A stretch of DNA of 64,000 nt from Lonicera japonica (GCA_021464415.1 CM038467.1:27707248-27771247), one strand, 5' to 3'. Shown: positions 1 through 13,400, counted from the first letter of the stretch. The notes: generated by a model not told the origin, from the sequence alone. Program-made: numbers and translations.

Positions 1-2788
1 TTCCATGAATTCACTATCTTTTCCCCTGTTTAAAATGCAATATGTGGTTATTATCAATTATATTCAATACTTACAATTCAGTTAATTTGTTACCTAATGG
101 GCTTTCATTGTCATGGACCACAGGTAAATATTCAAAAATTTAAATAATTTCGTACAAAAGTGTCCACACGAATTAAATTACAAGATATTGAATAAAATTA
201 GTGTATACACGTCGACAATGAAACGTGGAGCGAAGCTATTTAAGAATCATGTGATAGGCTAGCTTATTTGTTACCACCATTAATTAGTCTGATAAATTGT
301 CATCTGATATACTAAATGCACCCAATATTTATTTTTCTCTATATACACATATATGCAAGACCCCTTCTAATTTTCAAAATATTGTTTGTTTTAGGTATGA
401 GTCCGCATGATTTTGCTTTTCTCTTAAAAAACATCTTATTAAAAAAGACTAATGACTATACATATATAATACATTATTTTATCTCACTTAGACAATGTTT
501 GACGGACACCTATAATGTGTAGTTTACTAGCACCAACTGCAGCCAATCCAGACACATATAGGTCGTTGCATGTCTTAATATTCTAAAAGTAAAAGTCTAT
601 GCATGTTAGTACATATTTAATGTTTGTTCAACTAATGCATATACTAGCAATTCCCACCTTAGTTTTATGAAATACGTTTACTTTTACTAAGAACATTATT
701 GCCCATCTAATACTCATTATATTTTGTTGTTTGATCTGCACTTTCAATTTATGTATACTTAAAGAGTATATAATTGTATGGCAAAGTTGATATTTTGTCC
801 ACCTTAACGTTAAGTCCTGCTCCGCCACAAAATAAAATAAGACTTAGCTCTCTCTCTCTCTCTCTCTCTCTGAGACACACTGGCTTCTAAAAAAGAGACT
901 TGCAGTTTGTACTGGGAATGGTTTGTACTAAACCTAATACTATACATATCCGTTACTCTTTAATGCGAGTGGGTGGCTTCACGTGAGATCTTCCCCTACC
1001 ATCATGAAAGCTTCCCTTCCAAATATTCCACAATTTTATTGTAACTTCTTTTCAAAAAGAATTTCTTTTTTTGCAAACTTCAACCAAAAATCAATCAAAA
1101 ATGGTTGATTGGTATTTGAATAAAAAGTTGAGATGCAATGTTTCAATTTATACGCAATTTATATTTTCAAACGCGTTTCCTCTAGTGTGACTTGATTTTG
1201 ATTTCAAAACGAAAACGGCTGAAAACACTAATTCTTGAAACAAACTATATATGTACATTAAATTTTGTCTAGCGACATTTAAGCCGATGTGTGAGGTGAT
1301 TTTGGTTTCAAAATGAAAATGACTTAAAACAAAATCATTTTGAAATCAATTTGTCTAGCAACATTAAGTCGATCAATCCGGTATATACTTTGGTAGGAGC
1401 CACACTGCTTTTATTTAACACATCATTTTTATATATGTAGTCGTATTTTTCTCCTTTACAAAGAGAGATGCGCAACACTCGGTTTACTACATGTCATACA
1501 AACAAAATAATTAACATATACTAATATGATCTACACTAATATTTAATTTCTAAAGTTGGATCGATTACGTACCAACCTATATCAATTAGGTTGGAAAATT
1601 CTCCGATATATATATACAATAATTTTAAAGTCTCATGTTGATTTGGACATGTCATGGGCTATGCTTTTTGTCGACGGGAACTTTTATGATTAACTGTGTA
1701 TTTTAATTTTTAGAAATTTAAAATTTAAAGTATTGAAGGACCTGTCCAAAAAAAAAAGTATTGAAGGACAAAAAGCAAAAGTACTAGCATATAATATAGC
1801 CGTTGGGAACATTCCCACAACTTTATAGTTGTTGTCTGGACTAAGACTCAAAAAGACACATTACATAAGAGCAAAGGCACCAACCTATACATTTATATAA
1901 ATGGGTTTTTTCTATACATATATATTTATTTGGCACAAAATTATAATATAGCAATAATGATTATTTATGTGTTAGAATAAATCCTGATAAAAATAAATTT
2001 TGTATATGGATTAAGGGAGAGACTTAGACCTCCCTTAATTTTTAAAAAAAATAAATAAATTTGTATAGATCGCACATTATAACCAATATCTATTGGCCAG
2101 ATTAAATGTGTCAATTTATATGCGGTATATATATATATATGTCTAAAATATTTTATATAAATAAATGATTATTTTGGCCAAGACATGAAGGAGATTCTTC
2201 AAAGCAATTTTTTAAGGATATATGCCCTTAAATAGACTGCCTTCTCCTTTACACAATCCTTTGGTATCCTTCCATTTTTTTCTCCTGCCCTACGTACCTC
2301 ACCTTCTAATGAAATGATTGAGGGCATGTGAAAAAAAAATAATTTTTTTTTGTAAAAGTATATTAAAGAGAATTTTCCTTTGAATTTCATTGCATTTTAA
2401 ACTTTTCTTTCAATTTTCCAATGCTATAAATTTAAGAAATATAGGATATTTTTTTTTGTTTTATCGTACAACTTTAATTATATCTTTACTTTCTGAGTCT
2501 AGTTGTGGCGTAAGTATGAAAACTTTAATCAATAGATATCACTTGCTTTTTAAATTGTTCAAGAATAAATATTTTTAAGGAAGAAAATCGAACTTCTAAA
2601 ATTATATCTAACTTGAAATGCATTCTTTCTTTTGTAACTCGATAATTTTAGAACCACAATTCCAAATTTGATATGTTGAAAGAACTGTAATTTGTAATTT
2701 AGGACCGGAATCGCCAGATTACACACATTTAACCATACTAGATCTAGTCCAACTTAAGAATTTCTTTTCTTTTGGCAAACATGGTAAA
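1..2788. other. AT-rich intergenic DNA, no gene seen
   Basis: This stretch has only short chance reading frames with no recognisable domain, no splice-consistent coding run and no tRNA-like fold. It is strongly AT-rich, with poly-A/T tracts and TA repeats. A CT microsatellite lies at 847-871, and a 13-base sequence is repeated around 1728 and 1758 beside a poly-A run. I see no gene in it. Confidence 0.7.
847..871. repeat. (CT)n microsatellite
   Basis: This is an uninterrupted run of about twelve CT dinucleotides in intergenic DNA. There is no gene next to it. Confidence 0.9.
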
Positions 2789-3145
2789 GGGAGGCGTCCT
2801 TAAGTTAACTATGTTAAGCACTGTTCATCTCGAGAGGTAAATAAATAAATTTTTTAAATGAAACTAGGTGGAGACGATCATTATAATGAGTAGATCATCT
2901 CCGCCAAATTTCATCTAAAATTCAATCGAGAAGTGACTTAACTAAATATCTAAAATTTAAAAGTCAGAAATCTGCATATACATTAGTTTTAGCTAGCCCA
3001 CTTTTTAGTTTATTTTTTTGATAAAATTTGGTGAAAATAGTCTACTCATTATTATAGAGATCATTTTTACCAAATTTCATGATAAAATTCATCTATTTAC
3101 CTCTTGAAATATAATTTAAGGACGATCCTAATAAAAATACCTCCC
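2789..3145. mobile_element. Fold-back MITE, copy 1
   Basis: The two halves are inverted copies of each other. The outer ends are GGGAGG and CCTCCC, and the inner arms match over most of their length, including the words AGGTAAATA and AATTTGGTG. Each arm also carries a small hairpin around GATCATTATAATGAGTAGATC. The same arm sequences recur at 5254-5600, 6401-6788, 55225-55545 and 55556-56087, so this is one member of a local family. There is no coding capacity. The superfamily is not certain because no clean target duplication is visible. Confidence 0.65.
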
Positions 3146-4559
3146 GCTAAGAAATTTTCATTATATATAAAAGTTATGATATTAATTTAGATACATTTTA
3201 GGTTTTAAGTTTTATATATAGTTAATATATTAGTCACATGAAAGTTACTTATTTTTCTGTATTTAAAAAACATAAATTTTAAATCAATTAAAGAACCTTA
3301 AATTAGCAAAGCATGACCTAATCCCAACCTCATTGTTTTCATTTTGGTATCTGATATCTAAAGTCATATATTCACCCCCACAATTCCACAAATAACATTT
3401 GAACAAACAAACGCACTATTGGAAATTCTTTTGGCACAAATACTGTCATTATTTTAGCAAAGTGATTTCTAAAAAAGAAAGAAGAGAATATTTATTTTTC
3501 ATTTGTGCACGCTTTGCTTTTCTATAAATCTTTCTTCACATTCTCTGTCCTCTTTATTCTCAATTATATTGTACATTCATAATTGGCCATGCTGAAAGAG
3601 AAAGGTGGACTAAAGAAATTCTCTGACCTAAATTCAGCCTTATGTTAACTAATTTTTAACAATTTCAAAAGAATAACTTAATATAATTCATTAATTAATA
3701 GTTAAAGTTACAACTTATATTTTATTGTAAACCTTGGTAAATTAATTATTTTTCAAAAATAAAAAGTTATTAATTGTTGAGACGTACCAAAAAATAATAC
3801 AGCCATTAATTTAATATAATGCGGAGAGTAACAACTGGTCAAAGATCTTATTGAAAACTTATTATTAAGTGTATAATAAAGTTCCATATATACTAAAATA
3901 TATATGTTTTAAGTCAACTTATGATTCCAATTGTGCTAAGCAAAATTGTTTTCCTTTTACTAAAATCGATGTCACGCAATACATGCATGCTTTTATTTTT
4001 CATAATATTTTGTACTTTCATAATTGTAGTTATAATTTACCATTTAACTTAATTTTAGATAAACTAAGTTCATAGTTATAAAGTGTTTTAATTTGTTTCT
4101 TGAACTTGTAATGCGTATAGGTACATGACTTGCTATACGTTTTTATGTTACTTCATATATCTGGGACTCCGTATTCTCTAGATTAACTTTTGCACCTTGT
4201 ATCAAGTAATGTTTCAATTTAATTTAATCTTCTCGTGTGGTGGTTAATGTGTATAAAGAGGAAGAAAATTTGAATCATGAATATTTATGTCAAAATACAT
4301 TTACTTGCAAGCAAGGGAATTCGAAATAAATGTAATAAAACAAAAGATGTAATTAACCTTGTTATTAATTAATCTATTAGATGGTCAATTGGTTAAGATA
4401 GATTTTTTTTTCTTTTTGCCAATAGAGGGTTGAGCTTGCATCATAGGATTCCAACACTGACCATTCTTATAAAGAGTAGTGATAGTCATACCGTCTTGAA
4501 ATGGAATTCATACGTCAATTGGTTAAGGTACTTAATCACAAATGCAGGGAAAAAGTCGA
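3146..4559. other. AT-rich intergenic DNA, nothing recognised
   Basis: No ORF with a domain, no repeat structure and no RNA gene was recognised. The phrase GTCAATTGGTTAAG occurs twice (about 4384 and 4515). It resembles a tRNA A-box, but no cloverleaf or B-box follows it. Confidence 0.6.
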
Positions 4560-4762
4560 CATTTCATGGTAAAAGAGCATTTGAACTAAAATACCTCAAA
4601 GTCCCAGCATTTGATACAAAATACAGGTAAGTCCCAGCGTTAAGGATTAAATGCTATTAATTTTCAGCACTTTTTCACTAAATGCCGAGAAAATTTTATT
4701 TCTTGCACTTTATTTAAGTGCTGCTAACTAAATGTCGGTAAAGGGAATTTTTCTTGTAGCAC
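4560..4762. mobile_element. Degraded CACTA (En/Spm-like) terminus
   Basis: Read on the minus strand, the right edge begins GCTACAAGAAAAATTCCC. This is one step from the usual CACTACAAGAAAAA plant CACTA terminus. Inside it, short words of the form CTAAATGTCGG, CTAAATGCCGAG and GTCGACATTT recur, as expected for subterminal repeats. The opposite end and a transposase are missing, so this is a fragment at best. The call rests on motif resemblance only. Confidence 0.35.
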
Positions 4763-5253
4763 GTAATTCTGAACAAATAAAGTAAAAAGATTTACGAATA
4801 GGGTATTTTTAGAGCATTACAATACTATACACGTACTCATAATCTCATGTAAAAGTATGACATATTAATCGCACTGTATTGTAATGCAACGAACTAGATA
4901 TACTCAATATTTTCTACACACAATATATACGAGATTCCACACAAATGTAAGGAAGCATGAGTGAGTGATGAGGGCTCTTTAATTTGCTTGCGAAATAAGC
5001 CTAGGTACCTAATTAATTAGGATATATATATATATATACGGAAATGTTTTTTTGACATGTCATCTTTTCGTTAACGTGTTAATATAATTTGTTACACATC
5101 TTTTTGTTAACGACAGGATGGGTAATGGAAGTTAACTGGTTACCAAAATAAATAAATAAAAATTCACTGTATAAAATGTCAATATAAAAATATATAATTT
5201 ATTTTATAAAGTTTATTATGCTTTTTAACTTTTACTTATATACCTATATGGGA

Positions 5254-5600
5254 GCATTTCCTATATATAAGGATTACTATTCACAGACCTTATTTACGGA
5301 TTTGCCCTTTTGGCATGCTTCCCGATGGAATTTTTTGATGAAATTCTTCATCGTGTGTAGAGTCAAAAAATTCGGGAAGTAGGTTAACTACATGATTGAA
5401 AAATATTGGTCCAAAAATAGATATATAAAATCCAATATTTTTCAATCATATAGTTAACGGTTGAATTTTTGACGAAATTTGGTGGAGATGTTCTACACAC
5501 GATGAAGAACTTACCAAATTTCATCAAAAAATTCCATCGAAAGCGTGCCAAAAGGGCAAATGTAAATAAGGTCCGTGATAGTAATTCTTATAGGAAATGC
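5254..5600. mobile_element. Fold-back MITE, copy 2
   Basis: This is an almost complete palindrome. The left end GCATTTCCTATA pairs with TATAGGAAATGC on the right. The long arms share GGAATTTTTTGATGAAATT, the word TTCATCGTGTGTAGA and TTGAAAAATATTGG. The arms carry the same inner theme (AAATTTGGTGGAGATG...) as the other fold-back copies in the window. It has no protein-coding content. Confidence 0.75.
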
Positions 5601-5680
5601 ATACACCATTATATATGTTCTGAAGTCGTATGGAAAAGCCGAGGGAAAAGGCAAATATTTGCCTGATCCTATACGATCAA

Positions 5681-5711
5681 CTGTGTGTGTGTGTGTGAGA
5701 GAGAGAGAGAA
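5681..5711. repeat. (TG)n(AG)n compound microsatellite
   Basis: TG repeats pass directly into AG repeats, about 30 bp in all, just outside the fold-back element. The repeat is non-coding. Confidence 0.9.
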
Positions 5712-6400
5712 GGGCATGCTATTTGCACAGCATGGGCACGCTCTCCGAGAGAGAAGCTTAATTATTATTTGAAAAATGATATTCTTAATTATAAATCTTA
5801 CTACTTATTTTTATCGAGTGTATTAAGTGAGTTGTATTTTTATCATATTTTATAAAAGTATAACTCATTTAATGTATCTAATAAGAATGTGTGGTAAGGC
5901 TTGTAGCGTTACTTTATTTTCATAAATATAGATTATCATATTTTTAATTTATAATATATGATCTAGTAATATATTGGGTCAAATTGTTCGAGGGGCATTC
6001 CGAGTTCAAATTTTGACAAGTACAAATCATTGTAAATAGTTGCAAGTTAAGATCTCTGAGCAAAATTAATTTTATGTACATTTAATATAGTGTGAGGACA
6101 TTGTGTAAAAAAAACGTACACTTGCATGCCATTTTATCATTAGGCCATCTCCTCTGGTATTATAGTAAGCTAATTTTAGCAATTTTGACAATGCACTGGT
6201 ATGATTAAATTGGTAAAAAGGGATCCAAAATGATAAGTGTAAGGTAAATATAAAATCCAACAAATATATACCTTAGCTGATGTTTATTATGTCGTCTGAT
6301 GTGATCCAATATTCATTGCATCATATATATATAAATATCCTTAGATGATGTTTATTGTGTTGTCTAAAATAAAAGGTAGATATATATATATATATATATA

Positions 6401-6788
6401 TAGTTAAGATATAAAGAGGGATTCTCTCACTTCAAAAAGAAGGAATGACCATTTAGAGAGGTAAATCGATGAATTTTTTTATAAAAATTTGTAGAAATGA
6501 TTTATATAATGAGTAGATTATCTCCACAAAAATTCATAGAAAAATTCAACCTAAAAGTGGGTATTTTGAAAAATTGATATATATGTACATTTTCGACCGT
6601 TAAAATTTTTGATGATCATCTCACCCACTTATAGGTTGAATTTTTTTTTTGAAATTTGGTGGAAGTTATCTACTCATAATATAGATCATCCCTACAAATT
6701 TTCATAAAAAAAATCATCAATTTACCCCTCTAAATGATCATCCATTCTTTTTGTTAAAGTGAGGGAATCCCTCTTTATAGCTTAGCTA
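6401..6788. mobile_element. Fold-back MITE, copy 3
   Basis: The left arm starts TAGTTAAGATATAAAGAGGG. The right arm ends with its inverted copy (CCCTCTTTATAGCTTAGCTA), and similarity continues through both arms to a centre near 6590. Each arm also holds the ATGAGTAGAT hairpin seen in the other copies. Both sides are flanked by (TA)n, so the insertion site is probably TA-rich and no target duplication can be resolved. Confidence 0.75.
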
Positions 6789-8786
6789 TATATATATATA
6801 TATATAAATATCCTTAGATGATGTTTATTATGTCGTCTCACCTAAATTAGTTATTTTTATTTTCATTTTCTATGTTGCTATCAAACGGAAATTTAGATAT
6901 TTCTTCTTCTCACATTAAAGTGTCAAATCAAAAGTAAGATATATATATACACACACTAAACACACACAATCAAACATCCACATCCATTGTATGCACTCTA
7001 CTTTTTCAAATTATTTTATCTCTCATCAATTTCCTTTTGAAAATTTAAAATGTCATGTCTTTAAATGCAAAAATCAAATTTTAATAAAAAAAAATATTCA
7101 AAACATACTAATCAAGATTAATAAAACAAGATCCATTGTGAATAAAATCATTTGGCTCATCCACTTTTAAGTTTAATTTAGCATTTAACATATAATATTT
7201 TGGTACTTTTCTTTTCCCTTTTTTTTGGAAAAAAAAGCTATGTGTAAGACTACTTGTAAAATCAAGAAAGTATGATATATTCATATTAATAATAGGAAGA
7301 AAAAAAAATATAGTTAAAAAAAAATTAAAAATTAACTGATAGAAGACTCAACTGTTACTATTCACAAACTAAAAACCAAAGAGAACCGATCAAAGTAGGG
7401 CAATTAATGTTGTTTCGGTCAATTTTTGCTTCTTATATATTGTGAACAAACTCTCAACTTTTCATAGTTATTAATCTTAACCTCTCATTTTTTTTATCCT
7501 TTAAATTTTATTTATTTTACCGTACTGGAAGGCACGAGTATAACCTAATATATTAAAAGACTAAATATGCCCCATATTTTTTTTTATTTTATTCCTTGGC
7601 ATTTGAACCCCCGAGAAACACAATATTTAGATTTCAGTAGCTTTTCATAAAATTGCGGGGAAAGGACATGTACTTCACTGAACACCACCTACCCACCATC
7701 TGCGAACAGAACAATGTAATTGAAACATATTGTTGGTGAAATGTATCGAATGATATCATTGTTAAAGTATTATATAAATTTAAAAATATACACATAAATT
7801 CAAGGCAATATTATGCTAAAAACACAACTTTTTAAAATTTAATTAAAAACACATTTTAATACCTCTTGTTTATTACAAACATTTCATTTTATTATCTGAC
7901 ATTATGCGAGTGTTTAAGAACACATTTCTCCATTTAAACTGAGTTTATATGAGTATACTCACCTCTAATTAGGTTGGTTTTATTTAAAAAATATTACAAC
8001 ACTCCATTACTTGATATTAAGCGATTTTTTATCAACAAACTCTCTTTAAGTGAATCAAGTGTATGCGATTGCACTTAATTTTCATTAGGCGAACCTTAAA
8101 AGAGTGTTATTGCTAGTAAATTTACATTCATAGGATGTAAATAAAATCGACCTAAATTTTTGAAACATTATTATATTCTTGCAAAATAATAATTATTTTG
8201 CTAATAAAAGTACCCAATATATAATACCTGTCTTTACCAAATTAAAAGTACACTTTCTTCTCTAGAGCATAATTAAATTCCAAAATTTATAAAACAAAAC
8301 ATGCTGCGTTTTTTTATCCATGACTAGTTATAAAATCAATGCATTTCTTAAAATGATGAAAAAGTCAAAATGAACTTTTGATTTAAGACAAAAGGACAAA
8401 TGAAGTCCAACTCTCTCTTCTCTTTTTCCTTTTTTTATTTTTATTTTTTTTTATATCACAATAATAAAAAAAATTATAATTAATCGATGAAAGCTAGAAT
8501 TTTTTGAGCTTAGTAAACACTTTTACCATCTAAACTAGTTCACTCGCTTGTATCGTATAGGTGTAATTCACTTGCTTGCACTTTAGGCTCTGTATAGTAC
8601 TGAAAATGTCAGATTATTTGGATGTGGCGTGTAAGCCAAATGCAAATGTAATGAAAATGGGGTTGGAATTGTTACAGTAGTACTAGGGTACACTCTGCTC
8701 TGTTGCTTCCCCATAACTTGTTCATTATTCCATTTTCAATGGCTTGTCTACTAGTTGCATTATAAATGTGATTGCATGTTAATTTA
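6789..8786. other. AT-rich intergenic DNA, no gene seen
   Basis: There is no convincing coding frame, RNA gene or repeat pair in these two kilobases, only poly-A/T tracts and short random ORFs. Confidence 0.6.
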
Positions 8787-9218
8787 GGCCTCGTTTGATT
8801 CGGGTATTAAAAAGTGGGATGGGATTATTAATACCACTTTTTTTATAATACCTTGTTTGATTCGCACAAATGTGCTGGGATTATTAATACCGGTACTAAC
8901 TTAATACCACTCTTTGTGCTATAATTTAATACCAGGGGGGAGGTGGTATTGTTTATCCAGGATTAAGAAAAAAGAACCATATATTTTCAAAATGCCATTA
9001 CTAGTATAATATTTTCAAAAATGCCACTACTACGTTATCCAAAATTAATCTCGTAACAAGTACAGAACTAAACATGATAAATATCAGCATGAGATTAGTA
9101 TTAATACTGTATGAATCAAACAGGGTATTGGTATTAAATTAATACCAGATTAATAATCCAGTACTATTAATACTGTTTATTAATCCCACTGATCCTAATC
9201 CCTGAATCAAACGAGGCC
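8787..9218. mobile_element. PIF/Harbinger (Tourist-like) MITE
   Basis: The terminal inverted repeats read GGCCTCGTTTGATTCGGG on the left and CCTGAATCAAACGAGGCC on the right. They are flanked by a TTA target duplication on both sides (8784-8786 and 9219-9221), which is the Harbinger signature. Internally, words such as TATTAATACC recur in both orientations. At 432 bp and without coding capacity it is a non-autonomous element. Confidence 0.85.
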
Positions 9219-10417
9219 TTAGTTTATTATATTAATATGATCATACTTAAAACACGGTAAATTGGTAATGTAACTATAAGAGCATCCACAACGTATTTGT
9301 AATAGGTAAGTTTACTGGTAGAAAAGTTTGTAAGAGACGCATACTTATTTGCCGTCATGCTTAAATGTGAGAGTTGAGACGAATAACAAATTTTCATCCT
9401 AATTGGGCATAAACTTCATTACATAGATCACAATGTCATTATTTGTTTCTGCAAAAGTAGTACCTTGGCTTTGATGTTGAGATTTTATTTCAATGATGAC
9501 TAACAATTTTGTTCAACCAAGATAGATTTGCAAAGGATTTTTCCCAGCAAAATTTTCCACTACCCATGTTTTCTTTTTTTTTAGATATAATCAATGTACT
9601 AAATTTTGACAATAAAAAATAAATTCACATCTTCAACTATTTATTATGTCAACATTAGTGTTACTTAAAAGTACTAAAGTTAGTCCAATAGGCTCATTTT
9701 GATAACGAGGTTAAAAAATATTTGAAAATGAGAACTTTTAAGATGAGATGTACTCTATCCTCTTTTTTTTTTTTGTTGAAATTTTTTTCTTCCTCACTAG
9801 CTAAATGTTCTCTTTTAATGAAAAAAGTGAAAGCAAGAAAAGCATCCTACCACGACTCAACTTATTTTCTAAAGTATTACATAAATCAATTATCATTATT
9901 ATAATTTTCAAACTTATTATCATTGAAACAGTGAGTATCGTCTCATAAGTCAAAACATGCAGTAACCAAAAGTTTAACTGAGCATGGCAAAAGACATTGA
10001 GAGGAGTGTGAAATCTGAATTAGGATAATAAGACAAGCCTAAAGAGAAGTCAATGAAATTATCAACATTGTGGTTTCAGCCTTATTTTGCATGTGATAAA
10101 AGCTACATAATCATATATCCCACAGAAAAGGAATGGACGCCCTCAAAATCCGAAAGTAATGCAGCTTTCATTTCAAATTAAAAGGGGGACAAAGCTCCTA
10201 TTTGAGGACATAACTTTCAACTCAATTTTCCGAAATTACATACATTAGGGTAACCCTACAAAGTCTCAACAAACCCTAGTTCTCTTTTCAATCATCTTAG
10301 GGTTTCAAAACACTTGCAAAATTCACATCTAATAGCTTTAATGTAAAGATACTTTACACAAAGTCCAAGTGTGACACTTGCGAAAATATATGGCCAAGTG
10401 TAAGGAAGGGTTCTTTC
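9219..10417. other. Intergenic DNA and 3' flank of the SART3-like gene
   Basis: No gene is seen. The right part, about 10.2-10.4 kb, should include the 3' untranslated region of the minus-strand SART3-like gene, whose stop codon is at 10418-10420. A polyadenylation site cannot be fixed by eye. Confidence 0.5.
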
Positions 10418-13400
10418 TCAGTTCTTCAGAAACATTGTTCTGAACTCATCATTGGATTTCGGCTTCTCATCACCCTCGCCTTCCTGGGCTGGCTCGGTTT
10501 TCGGTTTGTCCTTGTTGGTCCAACCAAGTGGTCTCACGGCTCTTGGCACTGCAAATGTGTTTTTCCCCTTGAGTTGGACATTGTCGTCTCTATCCTTGGG
10601 ATCCGCGGTTTGTGACTCAGCTCCCCTGCTTCCTTCTGAATCAGGTTTCCTAAATCCACGAGTTTGTTCGTCGCCTTGTCCTACCAATTTACCTCATATT
10701 TAGCAGAACAAATTAACAATGAAAAATAAATAAAACAAATCATGTTGGAATAAACCTTGCCTAGAGTTAAAAAAAAAAAAATCTAAGTGACACTGTCAAT
10801 TTGTCTTTTGTCCCTGTTGTGTAATGCATATACAACCGTTGAAAAGATGCAATTAGCCATGCATGCAATACCCAATAATGATAGCATGTAAAAGTGTACC
10901 AAGGATATATACAAGGACTGTGCCCCGAGATATACATGGCTTTGTACGGGAATTGAAATTGGGGGAGGGTTTTTTTCCCATGTAGGATATACATCACACT
11001 TTTCCGGTCCTTGCTCGCTTACTCTACCAATGCATTGTATAAAATAGTGACCCCCTTACATAAATTACAAAAACTTTTTATTCTAACAAGTAGTTGGCCC
11101 CTTATACCTTGCATAAGTTACAAAAACTATTTATTATAACTACATATTGGGCACTTGCATGAGCTACAAAAACATTTTATTGTTACTAAATATTGGGCGT
11201 CTTGCATGAGTTATAAAAGTTTCAATTGTAAGTAGGGCCCTGTGCGGTCCCCCACCATGCACATCCTCAGGGCTGACATATGCATATAGACAAATAAATA
11301 GATAGACACAAGACAAAAACAAATAGATACAGGGAAACAGAGGCAAAGAACATAAATTATGTTGTTTTAGCATACCACGTTCCGCCGGGGTGCTATGTCC
11401 AGCAGCTCCTTTCCCTTTACTCTGCCTTGGATTGGAACGTGCAATGCTTACTCTCTTCCCGAGCAATTGTTGCTTGTTCTTTGCCAAAGCTTTTGCAAGG
11501 TGTTCATCATCCGAGAAATCCACATACGCCAATCCCTTCATGAATTTACGAATGCTTATTAAGAATCATTTAAAAGTCGTTAATATACACGGTCTAAAAG
11601 CTAGCATGCAAGTAAATACATGGAATATTCAGCCTTAATAGACTTTGAAGAGCATAACATCCAACCTTTTACATTTTATCCCATTAATAGCAGCTTCGAA
11701 AGCTTTGTATCAGTTTTTTTCAAATATTACACGTGAATTGGGTTTTACACCAATTATACGAAGTTTCAATTTATGCTTCAATGTCCATCAACAAATCCGA
11801 GTAAAAATTGGATTTCAAATGTTGACAAATGAGACAAAAGCACCCAATGTAAACCACAAAACTATACACATAATGGTTGTAGTTGGGGAAGTTGAATACT
11901 CATTCCAACTTAATTCAAATATATTTCAGAATAACCAAACCTGATTAGAAACATCCAATATGAATGAAGAAGCTAGTAGCATATATGAAATGGGGAGGTC
12001 TCAGCAAAAATGCAGCATTGAAACACACAATAGAGTTAAAAGTATAGCAAAAGAAAAGGGGAAAAAAGAAAACAGACCCTTGATTTTTTTGTGTACTTGT
12101 CATTCAATATACGAATACTGGTGACTCCACCAACATCACTGAAGAACTTGCGTAGATCCTCATAGTTTGCCTGTACAATCCTCATTAGTCCAATAAGCAC
12201 TGATATTAACTGAAATTAAGGGTGTGTTTGATAGGCTTTTTTTTTTCAATGGAAAATATCACTTTGCCACACATGTTCCCACTCTTGGTGTGTTTGATAC
12301 ACATTAGTACATTTTCCAAGTAAAGGTCACTAGACCTCACTTTCCTCGAAAAGAAAGAAAACGGATTCTCATCTCCCCTGCAAAGAATTGAAGTTCCAGG
12401 CAATCTGGAAAATGCTAACAGCCATTGGATTGCACCATGTTGCACAGAGGCGAAACCACCCCTAAGCCAAGGGGCCAAGGCCCTGCCCAACATTTCATGA
12501 AATTGTACATTTTCTCTTGTTTAGTCCAAATAAAGTTAGTGCCCATCACTACAAACCAAGAAACTACTAGCCATAGAGGTTGGCTTTTGTGACTTTTCTC
12601 TTGTTTGAATTAGCACTACAATCATAGTACATACTATATAAAACGATTATATACTTTTTTTTTCCTCTCAAATTAAGAATGTGACATTAACTTTTGTATG
12701 TTAACCAAAATAATAATTTCAACCTAGTTAATTATTAACAATACAACATTCAACTATGGTGACTTTTGGTACATTTATTATGTCCAAAAAACAAATGCAA
12801 AACTTAATTTGAACTGGTCCAAGAAAATAATGTGGAACTCCTTAGTTTACCTCTATAAAGAAAATGAGATTGCAATATATTAACATAGCAATTTAAATTT
12901 GGTTGGACTTACAAAAGGAAATGGTGGTACCAAAATCAACCCATAAATTTTAACTTGTAAAAATATTTTCCTCCCTTAAACACATCCCCACCTCCACCAC
13001 ACCCCCCCTTCCCCCCGGCACAAGTTTGAAACATGGTTTTGCTCCTGGCGTTGCATATCAAGATTCTCTCTCTCTAGAATTCTCCAGGTAGAAATTACAT
13101 TGGAAAAAACATTTTCCATGGAATTCAATTCTAGGCAATTCAATTACCTGGAATTCATTTTCTTTCCATGCGAATTCCATGCTTGCTATCAAACACACCC
13201 TAAATATCATATGCCGGTGCACGAGTGCAAATCCCTTTGTCAAAAAGAGGTTCTGGCAAAAGATAACTTGCCTTGAGGCTGAGATTTGACATGAAGGCAG
13301 TGCACTGGTCATCGTACTGGGGTTTTTCGGGTCTCGAATCTTTTGTTTTCTTATCATCTTCGCTTTCAGCTTTGCTGGGTTGTGCTTTGATATTTGTTTC

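Noticed and set aside
4380..4535. tRNA-like phrase GTCAATTGGTTAAG, twice
   Set aside because: No B-box, no anticodon stem and no cloverleaf could be drawn; at most an old SINE trace.
316..9904. Small ORFs of 60-68 residues in the left 10 kb
   Set aside because: They have low-complexity AT-rich composition (Phe, Ile, Lys, Asn, Tyr), no domains and no splice context; the lengths are expected by chance.
11164..11375. C-terminal extension of SART3-like exon 15 into the intron (an ORF ending at 11164)
   Set aside because: A proper donor GTATGC lies at 11374-11375, and joining to exon 16 restores the conserved Lsm-interaction tail; the extension is intron read-through.
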